A stretch of 5,554 bases of DNA, taken from the NCBI GenBank assembly GCA_003157575.1, contig PMKA01000132.1, positions 1 through 5,554 on the forward strand. The letters run 5' to 3'. Shown here piece by piece: positions 1 through 5,554 of the stretch. The notes beneath the pieces are model-generated. The model saw only the letters and a program-made list of their open reading frames with translations, was not told the origin of the DNA and searched no databases. Position numbers and translations under genes: made by a program. Numbering within the stretch: position 1 is the stretch's first letter; each line of letters begins with the position of its first letter. This DNA is from Opitutia bacterium. GTDB lineage: Bacteria > Verrucomicrobiota > Verrucomicrobiia > Opitutales > Opitutaceae.

Positions 1-1235
1 GTCGGCATGTGCACGCCGTTGGTGACGTGACCCACCGGCACTTCGCTCTCCGGCCAGCGGGGGAAGAGCGGCGAAAAGATGTGCCGGCTCACCCGGCCGT
101 GCAGCTGGCTCACGCCGTTGACGGCCCCGCTCCCACGCATCGCGAGGGTGGCCATGTTGAAAGGCTCGGTTACGTCGTCGGGGTTCTGACGTCCCAGGGC
201 GAGGAACTCCCGCAGCGACAGGCCGAGCTTTTCCTGCGCATACCGGCCGAGATAATCCTCCATCAATGCCGGGGAGAAAACGTCAAATCCGGCCGCGACC
301 GCCGTGTGGGTGGTGAAGAGATTTCCGGCGCGCGTGGCGGTCAGTGCGACGGCAAACGGCTGTCCTGTCTCCTTCATGAAACTCCGGGCGCGCTCCAGCA
401 GGGCGAAGGCGGCGTGCCCTTCGTTGAGATGGCAGACGTCCGGTTTGATCCCGAGCGCCTCCAGCAGCTTCCAACCGCCGATCCCAAGCACCAATTCCTG
501 TTTCAGGCGCATCTCCGGGCCGCCGCCGTACAGCTCGGTGGTGATGCCCCGGTGCACGGGAAAATTGGCTGCGTCGTTCGTGTCGAGCAGATAGAGCGTC
601 AGCCGGCCAATCTGAACCTGCCAGGTGCGCAGCCAGACGGAGTAACCGGGCAGCACGATCTCCAGGCGCAGCCATTCGCCGTTCGGCTGGCGCACCGCGG
701 TGATCGGCAGCTGTCCGGGATCGTTATACGGATAGAGCGCCTGTTGCGCGCCGTCCCTGTCGATGACCTGGCGAAAATAGCCGCGCTGGTAGAGCAGCCC
801 GACGCCGATCACCGGCACGCCGAGATCGTTCGCGGCCTTGAGCTGATCGCCGGCCACGTTGCCGAGGCCGCCCGAATAGATCGGGAGGGCTTCGCTCAAC
901 ATGAATTCCATGCAGAAATAGGCGACGCAGGAGAGGGGCGCCCCCGGATGTTTCAGTTGGAACCACGCCGGGGTCGACGCTGCGTTCCGCCTCGCTTCCG
1001 CCAGTCGCTCGAGCAATCCGCAGAAGTCCGGATCGGCCAGCGCGCTCGCGAGCTTTTCGCGCGGAACGGTCTGGAGCACGACGTTGGGGTGATGGGTCAA
1101 CGCCCAGAGCACGGGATCGAGGCGCTGCCAGAGCTCGTCCGCGCAGTGATTCCACGACCAGCGCAGGTCGAGTGCCAGTTCGGTCAGGGTGGCAAGACCC
1201 TGCGACGCGTTGATGGGAAGGGGATTTCCGTCCAT
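1..1235 (-). CDS. glgP: Alpha-glucan (glycogen/maltodextrin) phosphorylase, N-terminal 411 residues, cut by window edge
   Basis: Enzyme of glycogen and maltodextrin breakdown: phosphate cleaves terminal alpha-1,4-glucose units, releasing glucose-1-phosphate in the cytoplasm. The frame is open from the ATG to the window edge. Hallmarks seen: LRWSWN (24-29), typical of the N-terminus of the bacterial alpha-glucan phosphorylase subfamily (TIGR02094-like); FCMEFMLSEALPIYSGGLGN (107-126), followed by GDQLKAANDLGVPVIGVGLL and QRGYFRQ (150-156); HLNEGHAAF (269-277); TTHTAVAAGFD (308-318); NGVSQLHGRVSR (373-384); NGVH (406-409). The PLP-lysine half lies outside the window. Family members usually have about 700-850 residues, so roughly half is present. 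The ATG at 1235 puts the WSWN motif at the usual distance from the start. An in-frame ATG at 1343 would make the intergenic repeat coding and is less likely. No clear Shine-Dalgarno sequence was seen. The gene is separated by 337 bp from the upstream phospholipase gene, so it probably has its own promoter, which I could not locate. Confidence 0.95.
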   Translation of the reverse strand, partial: MDGNPLPINASQGLATLTELALDLRWSWNHCADELWQRLDPVLWALTHHPNVVLQTVPREKLASALADPDFCGLLERLAEARRNAASTPAWFQLKHPGAPLSCVAYFCMEFMLSEALPIYSGGLGNVAGDQLKAANDLGVPVIGVGLLYQRGYFRQVIDRDGAQQALYPYNDPGQLPITAVRQPNGEWLRLEIVLPGYSVWLRTWQVQIGRLTLYLLDTNDAANFPVHRGITTELYGGGPEMRLKQELVLGIGGWKLLEALGIKPDVCHLNEGHAAFALLERARSFMKETGQPFAVALTATRAGNLFTTHTAVAAGFDVFSPALMEDYLGRYAQEKLGLSLREFLALGRQNPDDVTEPFNMATLAMRGSGAVNGVSQLHGRVSRHIFSPLFPRWPESEVPVGHVTNGVHMP

Positions 1236-1280
1236 GTTGTCGCGAGTGTATGCCGGAAAGCCGCCGACCCTGTATGGGGT

Positions 1281-1347
1281 GTTTCCCGCCAGGAGCCCGT
1301 CGGACTTTGTCCTCCGCGCTCCTTGGCGAATGGCATTCGCCATTTGC
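1281..1347 (-). repeat. Structured repeat, copy 1 (two hairpins), inverted relative to copy 2
   Basis: Read on the minus strand, it starts GCAAATGGCGAATGCCATTC, then has arms AGGAGC and GCTCCT enclosing GGAC-AAA-GTCC, and ends GGGAAAC. First hairpin: TGGCGAAT and ATTCGCCA pair (8 bp, 3-nt loop, 1324-1342). Second hairpin: AGGAGC/GCTCCT outside, GGAC/GTCC inside, with GA bases on both sides of the core. It matches copy 2 in reverse orientation: 22 of the first 24 bases and 15 of 16 core bases are the same. It lies 46-112 bp upstream of the phosphorylase ATG, so it would be in that gene's leader or promoter region. No coding role is likely. Confidence 0.85.
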
Positions 1348-1375
1348 TGGGAACAACAAACATCGCAATAGATGC

Positions 1376-1399
1376 ATCAAACGGCGGACACCGTTTGAT
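1376..1399. repeat. Perfect 9-bp hairpin in the spacer
   Basis: ATCAAACGG and CCGTTTGAT are exact reverse complements separated by a 6-nt loop (CGGACA). No T-tract follows directly on either strand, so it does not look like a standard intrinsic terminator. It could be a protein-binding palindrome or part of a folded RNA; the sequence alone does not decide. Confidence 0.6.
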
Positions 1400-1409
1400 T
1401 GGAGAGCAT

Positions 1410-1466
1410 AAATAAAAAGGGAACTTCTGAACGTCGAATCGGGTGGGGCGTACTGTTTCGACGCTC
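1410..1466 (-). terminator. Possible weak terminator after the phospholipase operon
   Basis: On the minus strand GAGCGTCGAA (1466-1457) pairs with TTCGACGTTC (1438-1429): 10 bp including one G-U pair, with an 18-nt loop. A T-rich stretch, TTTTTATTT (1418-1410), follows 10 nt after the stem. The long loop and the gap before the T-tract make this a poor match to a classical intrinsic terminator. The overlapping pair TGGAGAGC (1400-1407) with GCTCTCCA (1463-1470) would compete with it. It is the only T-tract-associated stem I see between the phospholipase and phosphorylase genes. Confidence 0.25.
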
Positions 1467-1515
1467 TCCAGCAAAGATAGTGGCAACCGAAGAAAGGAAC
1501 ATTATCGGTGCCGAA

Positions 1516-1581
1516 GCAAATGGCGAACGCCATTTGCCACTAGCAGCGGGGAGGACGAAGTCCGACACGCTGCTAGGGAAC
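1516..1581 (+). repeat. Structured repeat, copy 2 (two hairpins), overlapping the phospholipase stop codon
   Basis: Read on the plus strand it has the same order as copy 1 on the minus strand. First hairpin: GCAAATGGCG and CGCCATTTGC pair perfectly (10 bp, loop AA, 1516-1537). Second hairpin: CTAGCAGCG (1540-1548) pairs with CGCTGCTAG (1568-1576), enclosing the core GGAC-GAA-GTCC (1553-1563) with 4-nt internal loops on each side. It ends GGGAAC, matching GGGAAAC of copy 1. The far arm contains the phospholipase stop codon (TAG on the minus strand, 1575-1573). In the phospholipase mRNA these hairpins would form the immediate 3' end. Confidence 0.87.
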
Positions 1582-2946
1582 GAACATGAAGCCGGCGCGG
1601 AGCTGCTCGGGAATTCTCCGGTTGTAATCGAGGAGGGTTTCGCCGTAGCCGCTCAGATATTGCAACATCAGCCAGCCGTGGACGTTTTTCTTCCCGAGGT
1701 CGGGAGAGAACCATTTGATGAAGCTGATCTGCGGAATGCAGAAGTTGAGCTCGCTGTAGTGGCCCCGGCTCCCGCTTCGGAAAACGCCGGAGAAGATCCA
1801 ATCGTCGTGCTGGTAGCGGAGCTGCAGGTCCGCATAGCCCCGGTAGAGGTTGATGTCGCTGTTTTCAACCGCCCGGTTCAAATACGCATACGTCTTCAGG
1901 GCGACCGTCAGGGAGTCTTTTTCGGTCATCTGCCAGATGAGCCTGGGACGGATGAAGGCGATGTTCATCGAGCGCGAGTCAAAGCCGCTTGCCGTCTGCG
2001 CTATGTCGGTGTCGCCCTTCCCGTTTGATTCGTGTTCCAAGCCCGCCTGCCAGGTGAAACGGATTTTTTTGCTGGTGAAAAACCGCTGGGGATCGCTATA
2101 CCACGAAACAGACGGCCGGTAGGTCGAGTCGACAAACGGCACGGACGTGCTGTGCAGATCCCAGAGCGTGGTCATCGTGAAGGCAGCGCCAAGATGCCGT
2201 AGCCAGGTCGTGTCGAACGGCCTGTATTTGAAGCTCAACTGGAACCGCGCATTCAGGTCCGGGCGGTAGCCGAGGACAAAATAGACGGGTTCATTTGCGT
2301 AGATGCCCGGGATGAGCGGCGTGCGGATCGCGCTTCGCAGCAGGAGTTCATGGTCTTCCGCTTCGAGCGGCGCCGCCGGCGGAATTCCCGCTGCGGGCTC
2401 GTGTTTCCCGGCGGAGGATGGTTTCGCTGGAGTTGTGGCGGATTCCGCGAGAAGGAGGGAATTCCGCGCCGGCTGAACCGAGACCAAACCGCGGGCGACC
2501 GGCATCTCGTGGGTCTCGATCATCGTGGGACCATTGAGGCCGCCGGGCACGACGCCTTTGTAGGCAAAGGCCTGGAAATTCTGGGCGCCGAGTGTCAACG
2601 GTTGTGACGGGCCGGCCTGGAGCGTGAACACGGATTCCTCAGTCCGGTCGTTGGCGACCCAGATCAGAGTCAATGTCGGCAATGGAGCGAGCGGCGGGGC
2701 GCCAGGATTCACATCGGCCGGGAGCAGCAGAGTGAGGGTCAGATTGCTCCCGGCGGTCGCAAAGACGTCCGGAGTCAACAGGCGCGGGTGTGCGGCTGGT
2801 GAATCGCCCCAGAGCCTCTCAACAGGAGCCAGCGCGACCAGGAGAAACAGGATGCGGGTCGTCAGCATGCGGATTCCCGCGGTCCGGCCTGGCCGAAACG
2901 AATCGATCGCATTCCGTGCCTTCGGGTGATGAAATCCGGGGTTCAT
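1573..2946 (-). CDS. pldA: Outer-membrane phospholipase A (OMPLA/PldA family) with long N-terminal extension
   Basis: Predicted outer-membrane beta-barrel enzyme that hydrolyses acyl chains of phospholipids reaching the outer leaflet. The barrel part (about 215-457) carries the OMPLA signature HESNGK: catalytic His305 and Ser307, and Asn328 in SMN as the likely third member (His142, Ser144 and Asn156 in E. coli). Other OMPLA-like stretches are TLWDLHSTSVPFVDSTYRP (260-278) and YLSGYGETLLDYN (430-442). The protein has 457 residues against 289 for E. coli PldA. The extra part is a beta-rich domain at about 55-165 that I do not recognise, then an Ala/Pro-rich linker. A hydrophobic signal segment, RILFLLVALAP, lies at 31-41. 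Two starts are possible: ATG 2946, overlapping the upstream stop as ATGA, or ATG 2868 (residue 27), directly before the signal segment with GGGAA upstream. The latter gives a more normal signal peptide. The chain ends FMFVP and lacks the usual terminal aromatic; its stop lies in a repeat. Confidence 0.93.
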   Translation of the reverse strand: MNPGFHHPKARNAIDSFRPGRTAGIRMLTTRILFLLVALAPVERLWGDSPAAHPRLLTPDVFATAGSNLTLTLLLPADVNPGAPPLAPLPTLTLIWVANDRTEESVFTLQAGPSQPLTLGAQNFQAFAYKGVVPGGLNGPTMIETHEMPVARGLVSVQPARNSLLLAESATTPAKPSSAGKHEPAAGIPPAAPLEAEDHELLLRSAIRTPLIPGIYANEPVYFVLGYRPDLNARFQLSFKYRPFDTTWLRHLGAAFTMTTLWDLHSTSVPFVDSTYRPSVSWYSDPQRFFTSKKIRFTWQAGLEHESNGKGDTDIAQTASGFDSRSMNIAFIRPRLIWQMTEKDSLTVALKTYAYLNRAVENSDINLYRGYADLQLRYQHDDWIFSGVFRSGSRGHYSELNFCIPQISFIKWFSPDLGKKNVHGWLMLQYLSGYGETLLDYNRRIPEQLRAGFMFVP

Positions 2947-3635
2947 AGTGATCGCATGAATTCCGTGGGATGCACTCCCTCCCGCTGGCGGGCGGCGCGA
3001 TATTGGGTTCTGATCATCTCCTTGGCCTTTGTCGGGCCGGAGATTCCGGTCAGATCCACTTTCGGGGTGGTTTCGTCCTCCGCCTGTACCGTGACGGTGC
3101 CGTAATCCAGGATGCGTTGCAGGATTCCCTGATCGACCGCCACGTCCTTCACCCGGTACAACTCCAGTTCGTCCACATGCTTTGCGAGCCAGCCGCGGCG
3201 TACGAAGAGCCGTTGAGTTGTCAGGCGGTAACTGCGGGAGGCTACGCTAATCCAAACCGACAGCACGAGGCCCACGCCGAAAGCGAATGGGACCAGGGCC
3301 GTCCATGGCGACCATGGAAAATCCCGGGCGCGAACCGTCAGCGCGATCCCCAGGGCGAGGCAGATCACTCCGAGGAGAATCCGCCCGAGATAAGCGCGCG
3401 CGGTCGGAGACACTGTGAAGATGTCGGCTTCATGGCCGGCCGTTTCCGGGGCGACACGGGGACCGTCATCCTTTTCCTGAATCAGCCGCGCGGTCAGCGG
3501 CCCGGCGCCGGCGGGCGCCGGAGGGACGAGGATGGTCTCCTGACATTTCCGGCACTTGACCTGCTGGCCGTACAACGATTCGTCGCCTGCGATGATCTCG
3601 TGACAATGAGGGCATTCGAATTTGATCGGGTTCAT
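2943..3635 (-). CDS. Zinc-ribbon, two-helix membrane protein with bacterial PH (bPH2/YdbS-like) domain
   Basis: A 230-residue protein of unknown specific role. A zinc ribbon at the N-terminus has CPHC (8-11) and CRKC (28-31), four cysteines able to hold one zinc. A Pro/Ala/Gly-rich linker follows, then two hydrophobic segments at about 83-101 and 111-131, then a domain beginning YRLTTQRLFVRRGWL (136-150) and including ELELYRVKDVAVDQGILQRIL (156-176) and YGTVTV (178-183). This is the pattern of the bacterial PH-like domain found in YdbS/YdbT-type membrane proteins (PF03703-like). By analogy the ribbon and PH domain would sit on the cytoplasmic side. The start is 19 bp after the transporter stop and the TGA overlaps the next ATG as ATGA, so expression is probably coupled with both neighbours. 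No strong ribosome binding site is visible. The partner or ligand is unknown. Confidence 0.85.
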   Translation of the reverse strand: MNPIKFECPHCHEIIAGDESLYGQQVKCRKCQETILVPPAPAGAGPLTARLIQEKDDGPRVAPETAGHEADIFTVSPTARAYLGRILLGVICLALGIALTVRARDFPWSPWTALVPFAFGVGLVLSVWISVASRSYRLTTQRLFVRRGWLAKHVDELELYRVKDVAVDQGILQRILDYGTVTVQAEDETTPKVDLTGISGPTKAKEMIRTQYRAARQREGVHPTEFMRSL

Positions 3636-3654
3636 GGCGTTTCAGCAGTCGGGT

Positions 3655-4746
3655 TCAGCTTGTGAGCAGTTCGCTTATCGGAGACAGCATCGGGACGTGG
3701 TCGCAAACGACCCTGATCGAGACGAGGATCGGCACTGACAGAAGAGCTCCCGGCACACCCCACAGCCAGGTCCAGAAGATCAGGGAGACGAAGATGACGA
3801 CTGGGTTGAGCGTGAAGCGGCGCCCAAGCAACATGGGCGTGACGAGGTTTGCCTCGAGAAGATGGAAGAGCAGATACCAGGCGGGCGGAAGGAGTCCCGC
3901 CCACAGCGTGTCGAATGTAAGGAGGCCCACCGCGGCGAGGAGGGTGATCCCGACGACGGGGCCGAAGTAGGGGATGAAGTTCAGAATCGCCACGAGCATG
4001 CCCCACATCAATGGATTGGGCACACCCATGAAACATAGGCCCGCCCCGACGACGGCGCCCAGGGTGATGTTGATCAGCGAAACCGAAAGGAGGTAATTCG
4101 AGATGTTACGCTGAATCTCGCGGTTGATTGCGATGGCGTTCTCCTTGTGCTGCAGCGTCGGCATGACGCGGGCCAGCTTCTTCGAGAACAAGTCGCCGGA
4201 GGCGAGCAACAGATAGAGGACGACCAGCGTCTCCCCCGTCTCTGCGAGAAGACTTCCCGTCCAGTTGATGAATGCGGCGGTCCCGCGGCCGTCGTTGAGT
4301 TCGATGGCGGGCTCCTTGTTTTGTTCCGGCGCCGTTGCTCCGAGATTCTTCACCGCCGCCGCCGCCTCTGCGAAGCGTGCGATGCGAGGGATCATCTTCT
4401 GAACCCGTTGCCTCAATTCGGTCATGTGCTGCGGGGCCTCATTCATCCACGTCAGGGCCGGGCGGCCCAGTTGGATGAAGACGATCCCGGCGCCGGCCAC
4501 CAGAAGGCAAAGCACGACCGCGGCGGAGATTTTCGGCGGGATGTGCCAGCAGGACGACCAGCGGATGAGCGGTTTCAGGGTCATCCCCGCAACACAGGCA
4601 AGGACGACGGGCAGCACCACGGGACGGGCGAAATAGAGGAATGCCATCAGGCCGAGCACGATCACGACGACGTGCGCCGGCGTCGTTCTCGACGCCGCAG
4701 GTGCGTTCGGCCGGGCGGATTGTGGTTCGCTGCCCGCGGTTTTCAT
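3655..4746 (-). CDS. AI-2E family transporter (PerM/TqsA/YdiK-like)
   Basis: Multi-pass inner-membrane protein of 363 residues, a typical length for the family. Known members export autoinducer-2 (TqsA) or work as ion antiporters; the substrate here cannot be read from sequence. Hydrophobic segments lie at about 24-40, 42-60, 73-93, 160-182, 217-241, 248-290 and 312-345, with a soluble stretch at about 95-158 between the third and fourth, as is usual. Signatures seen: GVPNPLMWGMLVAILNFIPY (241-260) running into FGP, LEANLVTPMLLGRRFTLNP (297-315) and GVPGALLSVPI (330-340). I chose ATG 4746, just before a short polar N-terminus and the first helix. A GTG at 4848 in the same frame would add 34 residues rich in Arg and Cys with no family likeness. 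The zinc-ribbon/PH gene follows after 19 bp, suggesting an operon. Confidence 0.94.
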   Translation of the reverse strand: MKTAGSEPQSARPNAPAASRTTPAHVVVIVLGLMAFLYFARPVVLPVVLACVAGMTLKPLIRWSSCWHIPPKISAAVVLCLLVAGAGIVFIQLGRPALTWMNEAPQHMTELRQRVQKMIPRIARFAEAAAAVKNLGATAPEQNKEPAIELNDGRGTAAFINWTGSLLAETGETLVVLYLLLASGDLFSKKLARVMPTLQHKENAIAINREIQRNISNYLLSVSLINITLGAVVGAGLCFMGVPNPLMWGMLVAILNFIPYFGPVVGITLLAAVGLLTFDTLWAGLLPPAWYLLFHLLEANLVTPMLLGRRFTLNPVVIFVSLIFWTWLWGVPGALLSVPILVSIRVVCDHVPMLSPISELLTS

Positions 4747-4900
4747 GGGGTTTTGTTTCTCGTTTGTGGACCGCCGCCGGCGGGACGGCGTGAAAATTCC
4801 GCAATTGTAGTGGAGACATTGTGACGGGAAGGAATTGTCCCACTTCACGAGGCTATGCGACGGACCGGGCTTTGCCTATGCGGTGAAACCCTACCGTCGA
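4747..4900. other. 154-bp gap between the ABC ATPase and the AI-2E transporter
   Basis: On the minus strand it contains TACAAT (4812-4807), a good -10-like hexamer, but no acceptable -35 hexamer at 16-18 bp. A GC-rich stretch around 4768-4790 includes the palindrome CCGCCGGCGG and could form a hairpin in the transporter leader. There is no hairpin with a T-tract after the ABC stop, so read-through from the ABC gene is possible. Confidence 0.4.
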
Positions 4901-5554
4901 TCACTGACGGGCGCTGTGGAACACACGCCGGACGCTGCTGTACCTGAACAGTTCGGCGTAGCGCGCCCAGGCCACGACGGTGCGGAGTATCCGGGGCGGC
5001 TGATCGTGCGGCAACGCGTGCGCAAGCCGGGCAAGGATCACGGCTTCGTCAACCTCGCCGTTCGGGGACTGCTTCAGCGTCTGAATGACAATGTCGAAGA
5101 CGAACAACTTCCGCAGGGAGACGTTGAGCAGCTGTTTGCGAGTCTTGATGTCGGCTGCGAGGAACTTGCTGCCGTCGGCGGTCATGGCGACGCGCCCGCC
5201 GGGCGTCGCAACCCAGCCGAACAACCCGGCGGCTTTCACGACGAGAAGCAGCTGGCTCAATTCGACATGGGCGCGACGGGTCAGCTCGAACAGCTCCAGG
5301 CTGCCTTCGTTCTCCAATATTTCGAGGAGGCCGATGACGCTGCTGAGGGAAACGCCCGGAATGGATTGCACCGGAAGACCGTCGACGCCTGAAACTGCAG
5401 GGGGAGCGGATGTTGCCGGCAGCACCGCCTGGGTGATCAGGGCGTGGAGTTTCTCGATCAGCGCGGCGAACTCCGGATGGTGCTCGTCACGCGGGTAGGG
5501 GAGCGTGTTGTCCAGGATTGCGCGGATGCCGCCCGGATGCGCGCCCATCACCAC
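4901..5554 (-). CDS. NitT/TauT-type ABC transporter ATP-binding protein, C-terminal part with AAA-associated domain, cut by window edge
   Basis: The 217 residues seen are the end of an ATPase for a nitrate/sulfonate/taurine/bicarbonate-type importer. Residues 1-41 (AHPGGIRAILDNTLPYPRDE at 5-24, then HPEFAALIEKL) match the stretch after the ABC core in this family, where ARPGRI and LPHPRD are typical. After a Pro/Ala/Val linker (43-67), residues about 68-205 fit the AAA-associated C-terminal domain (PF09821-like): a helical, winged-helix-like start with GLLEILENEG (75-84), LTADG-like MTADGSKFLAADIKTRKQLL (124-143), and the ending VAWARYAELFRYSS. Walker A, signature and Walker B motifs lie beyond the window, so activity cannot be judged. 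The substrate is unknown. Permease and binding-protein genes would be expected upstream, outside the window. The TGA is at 4903-4901. Confidence 0.85.
   Translation of the reverse strand: MVMGAHPGGIRAILDNTLPYPRDEHHPEFAALIEKLHALITQAVLPATSAPPAVSGVDGLPVQSIPGVSLSSVIGLLEILENEGSLELFELTRRAHVELSQLLLVVKAAGLFGWVATPGGRVAMTADGSKFLAADIKTRKQLLNVSLRKLFVFDIVIQTLKQSPNGEVDEAVILARLAHALPHDQPPRILRTVVAWARYAELFRYSSVRRVFHSARQ

Larger units (their letters stand above)
1236..1572. other. 337-bp intergenic region rich in inverted repeats
   Basis: Gap between the phospholipase stop and the phosphorylase start. It contains two facing copies of a structured repeat (1281-1347 and 1516-1581, the latter running into the phospholipase stop), and between them a more AT-rich spacer with three further inverted repeats (1376-1399, 1400-1407 with 1463-1470, 1429-1466). 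Short frames through it on both strands resemble no family I know. Any phosphorylase promoter should lie here, but I found no convincing -35/-10 pair. Confidence 0.7.

Noticed and set aside
1281..1347. Extension of the phosphorylase start to the in-frame ATG at 1343
   Set aside because: It would translate repeat copy 1 into a basic N-terminus not found in the family; the ATG at 1235 gives a normal distance to the WSWN motif.
9..1415. Long plus-strand open frame of 468 codons opposite the phosphorylase gene
   Set aside because: The minus strand encodes clear phosphorylase motifs over the same span. The plus frame is rich in Arg, His, Gly and Gln with no recognisable domain and looks like a GC-driven antisense shadow.
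1488..1512. GATAAT on the minus strand (near 1505-1500) as a -10 box for the phosphorylase gene
   Set aside because: The best hexamer at 16-18 bp upstream lies in the repeat palindrome and matches TTGACA poorly; the distance to the gene is also long.
1377..1568. Minus-strand 63-codon frame inside the intergenic region as a small gene
   Set aside because: Most of it is translated repeat and spacer palindromes, with no ribosome binding site or recognisable protein features.
1399..2028. Plus-strand frame of 209 codons across the spacer, the repeat and the end of pldA
   Set aside because: It is antisense to conserved OMPLA sequence and runs through the palindromic repeat; no family likeness.
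2970..3665. Plus-strand frame of 231 codons opposite the zinc-ribbon/PH gene
   Set aside because: The minus strand has the paired CxxC motifs, membrane helices and PH domain; the plus frame has no coherent domain.
4147..4824. Plus-strand frame of 225 codons opposite the AI-2E transporter
   Set aside because: Arg/His/Gly-rich shadow composition opposite strongly conserved transporter motifs.
4835..5392. Plus-strand frame of 185 codons opposite the ABC ATPase end
   Set aside because: The minus strand matches the NitT/TauT ATPase tail and AAA-associated domain; the plus frame has no likeness to a known family.

Overview
The window is a visibly GC-rich bacterial segment. It carries five protein genes, all read leftward (minus strand); the genes at both edges are cut by the window. 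An outer-membrane phospholipase A shows a Gram-negative, two-membrane envelope. The gene mix and the short palindromic repeats between genes would suit a Verrucomicrobiota/PVC-type genome, but that is an impression and not a proven assignment. No rRNA, tRNA, CRISPR array, transposase or integrase was found.

Layout in the direction of transcription (right to left). (1) 5554-4901: the last 217 residues of a NitT/TauT-type ABC transporter ATPase, ending in the extra C-terminal AAA-associated domain. (2) 4746-3655: an AI-2E family multi-pass membrane transporter. (3) 3635-2943: a zinc ribbon, two membrane helices and a bacterial PH domain in one 230-residue protein. (4) 2946-1573: an outer-membrane phospholipase A with an unusually long N-terminal extension. 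(5) 1235-1: the first 411 residues of an alpha-glucan (glycogen) phosphorylase.

Genes 2, 3 and 4 are tightly packed: 19 bp separate 2 from 3, and 3 and 4 share an ATGA stop/start overlap. They look like one envelope-related transcription unit. The ABC gene lies 154 bp upstream and could be cotranscribed or separate. The phosphorylase is unrelated in function and is separated from the phospholipase by 337 bp.

That 337-bp gap is the most unusual part of the window. It holds two copies of a roughly 66-bp structured repeat facing each other (1281-1347 and 1516-1581), each made of two hairpins. The arms of one hairpin differ in sequence between the copies yet still pair, while its GGAC-GTCC core and flanking GA bases are kept. 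Between them is a more AT-rich spacer with further inverted repeats. The outer edge of one copy supplies the stop codon, and probably the last two codons, of the phospholipase gene.
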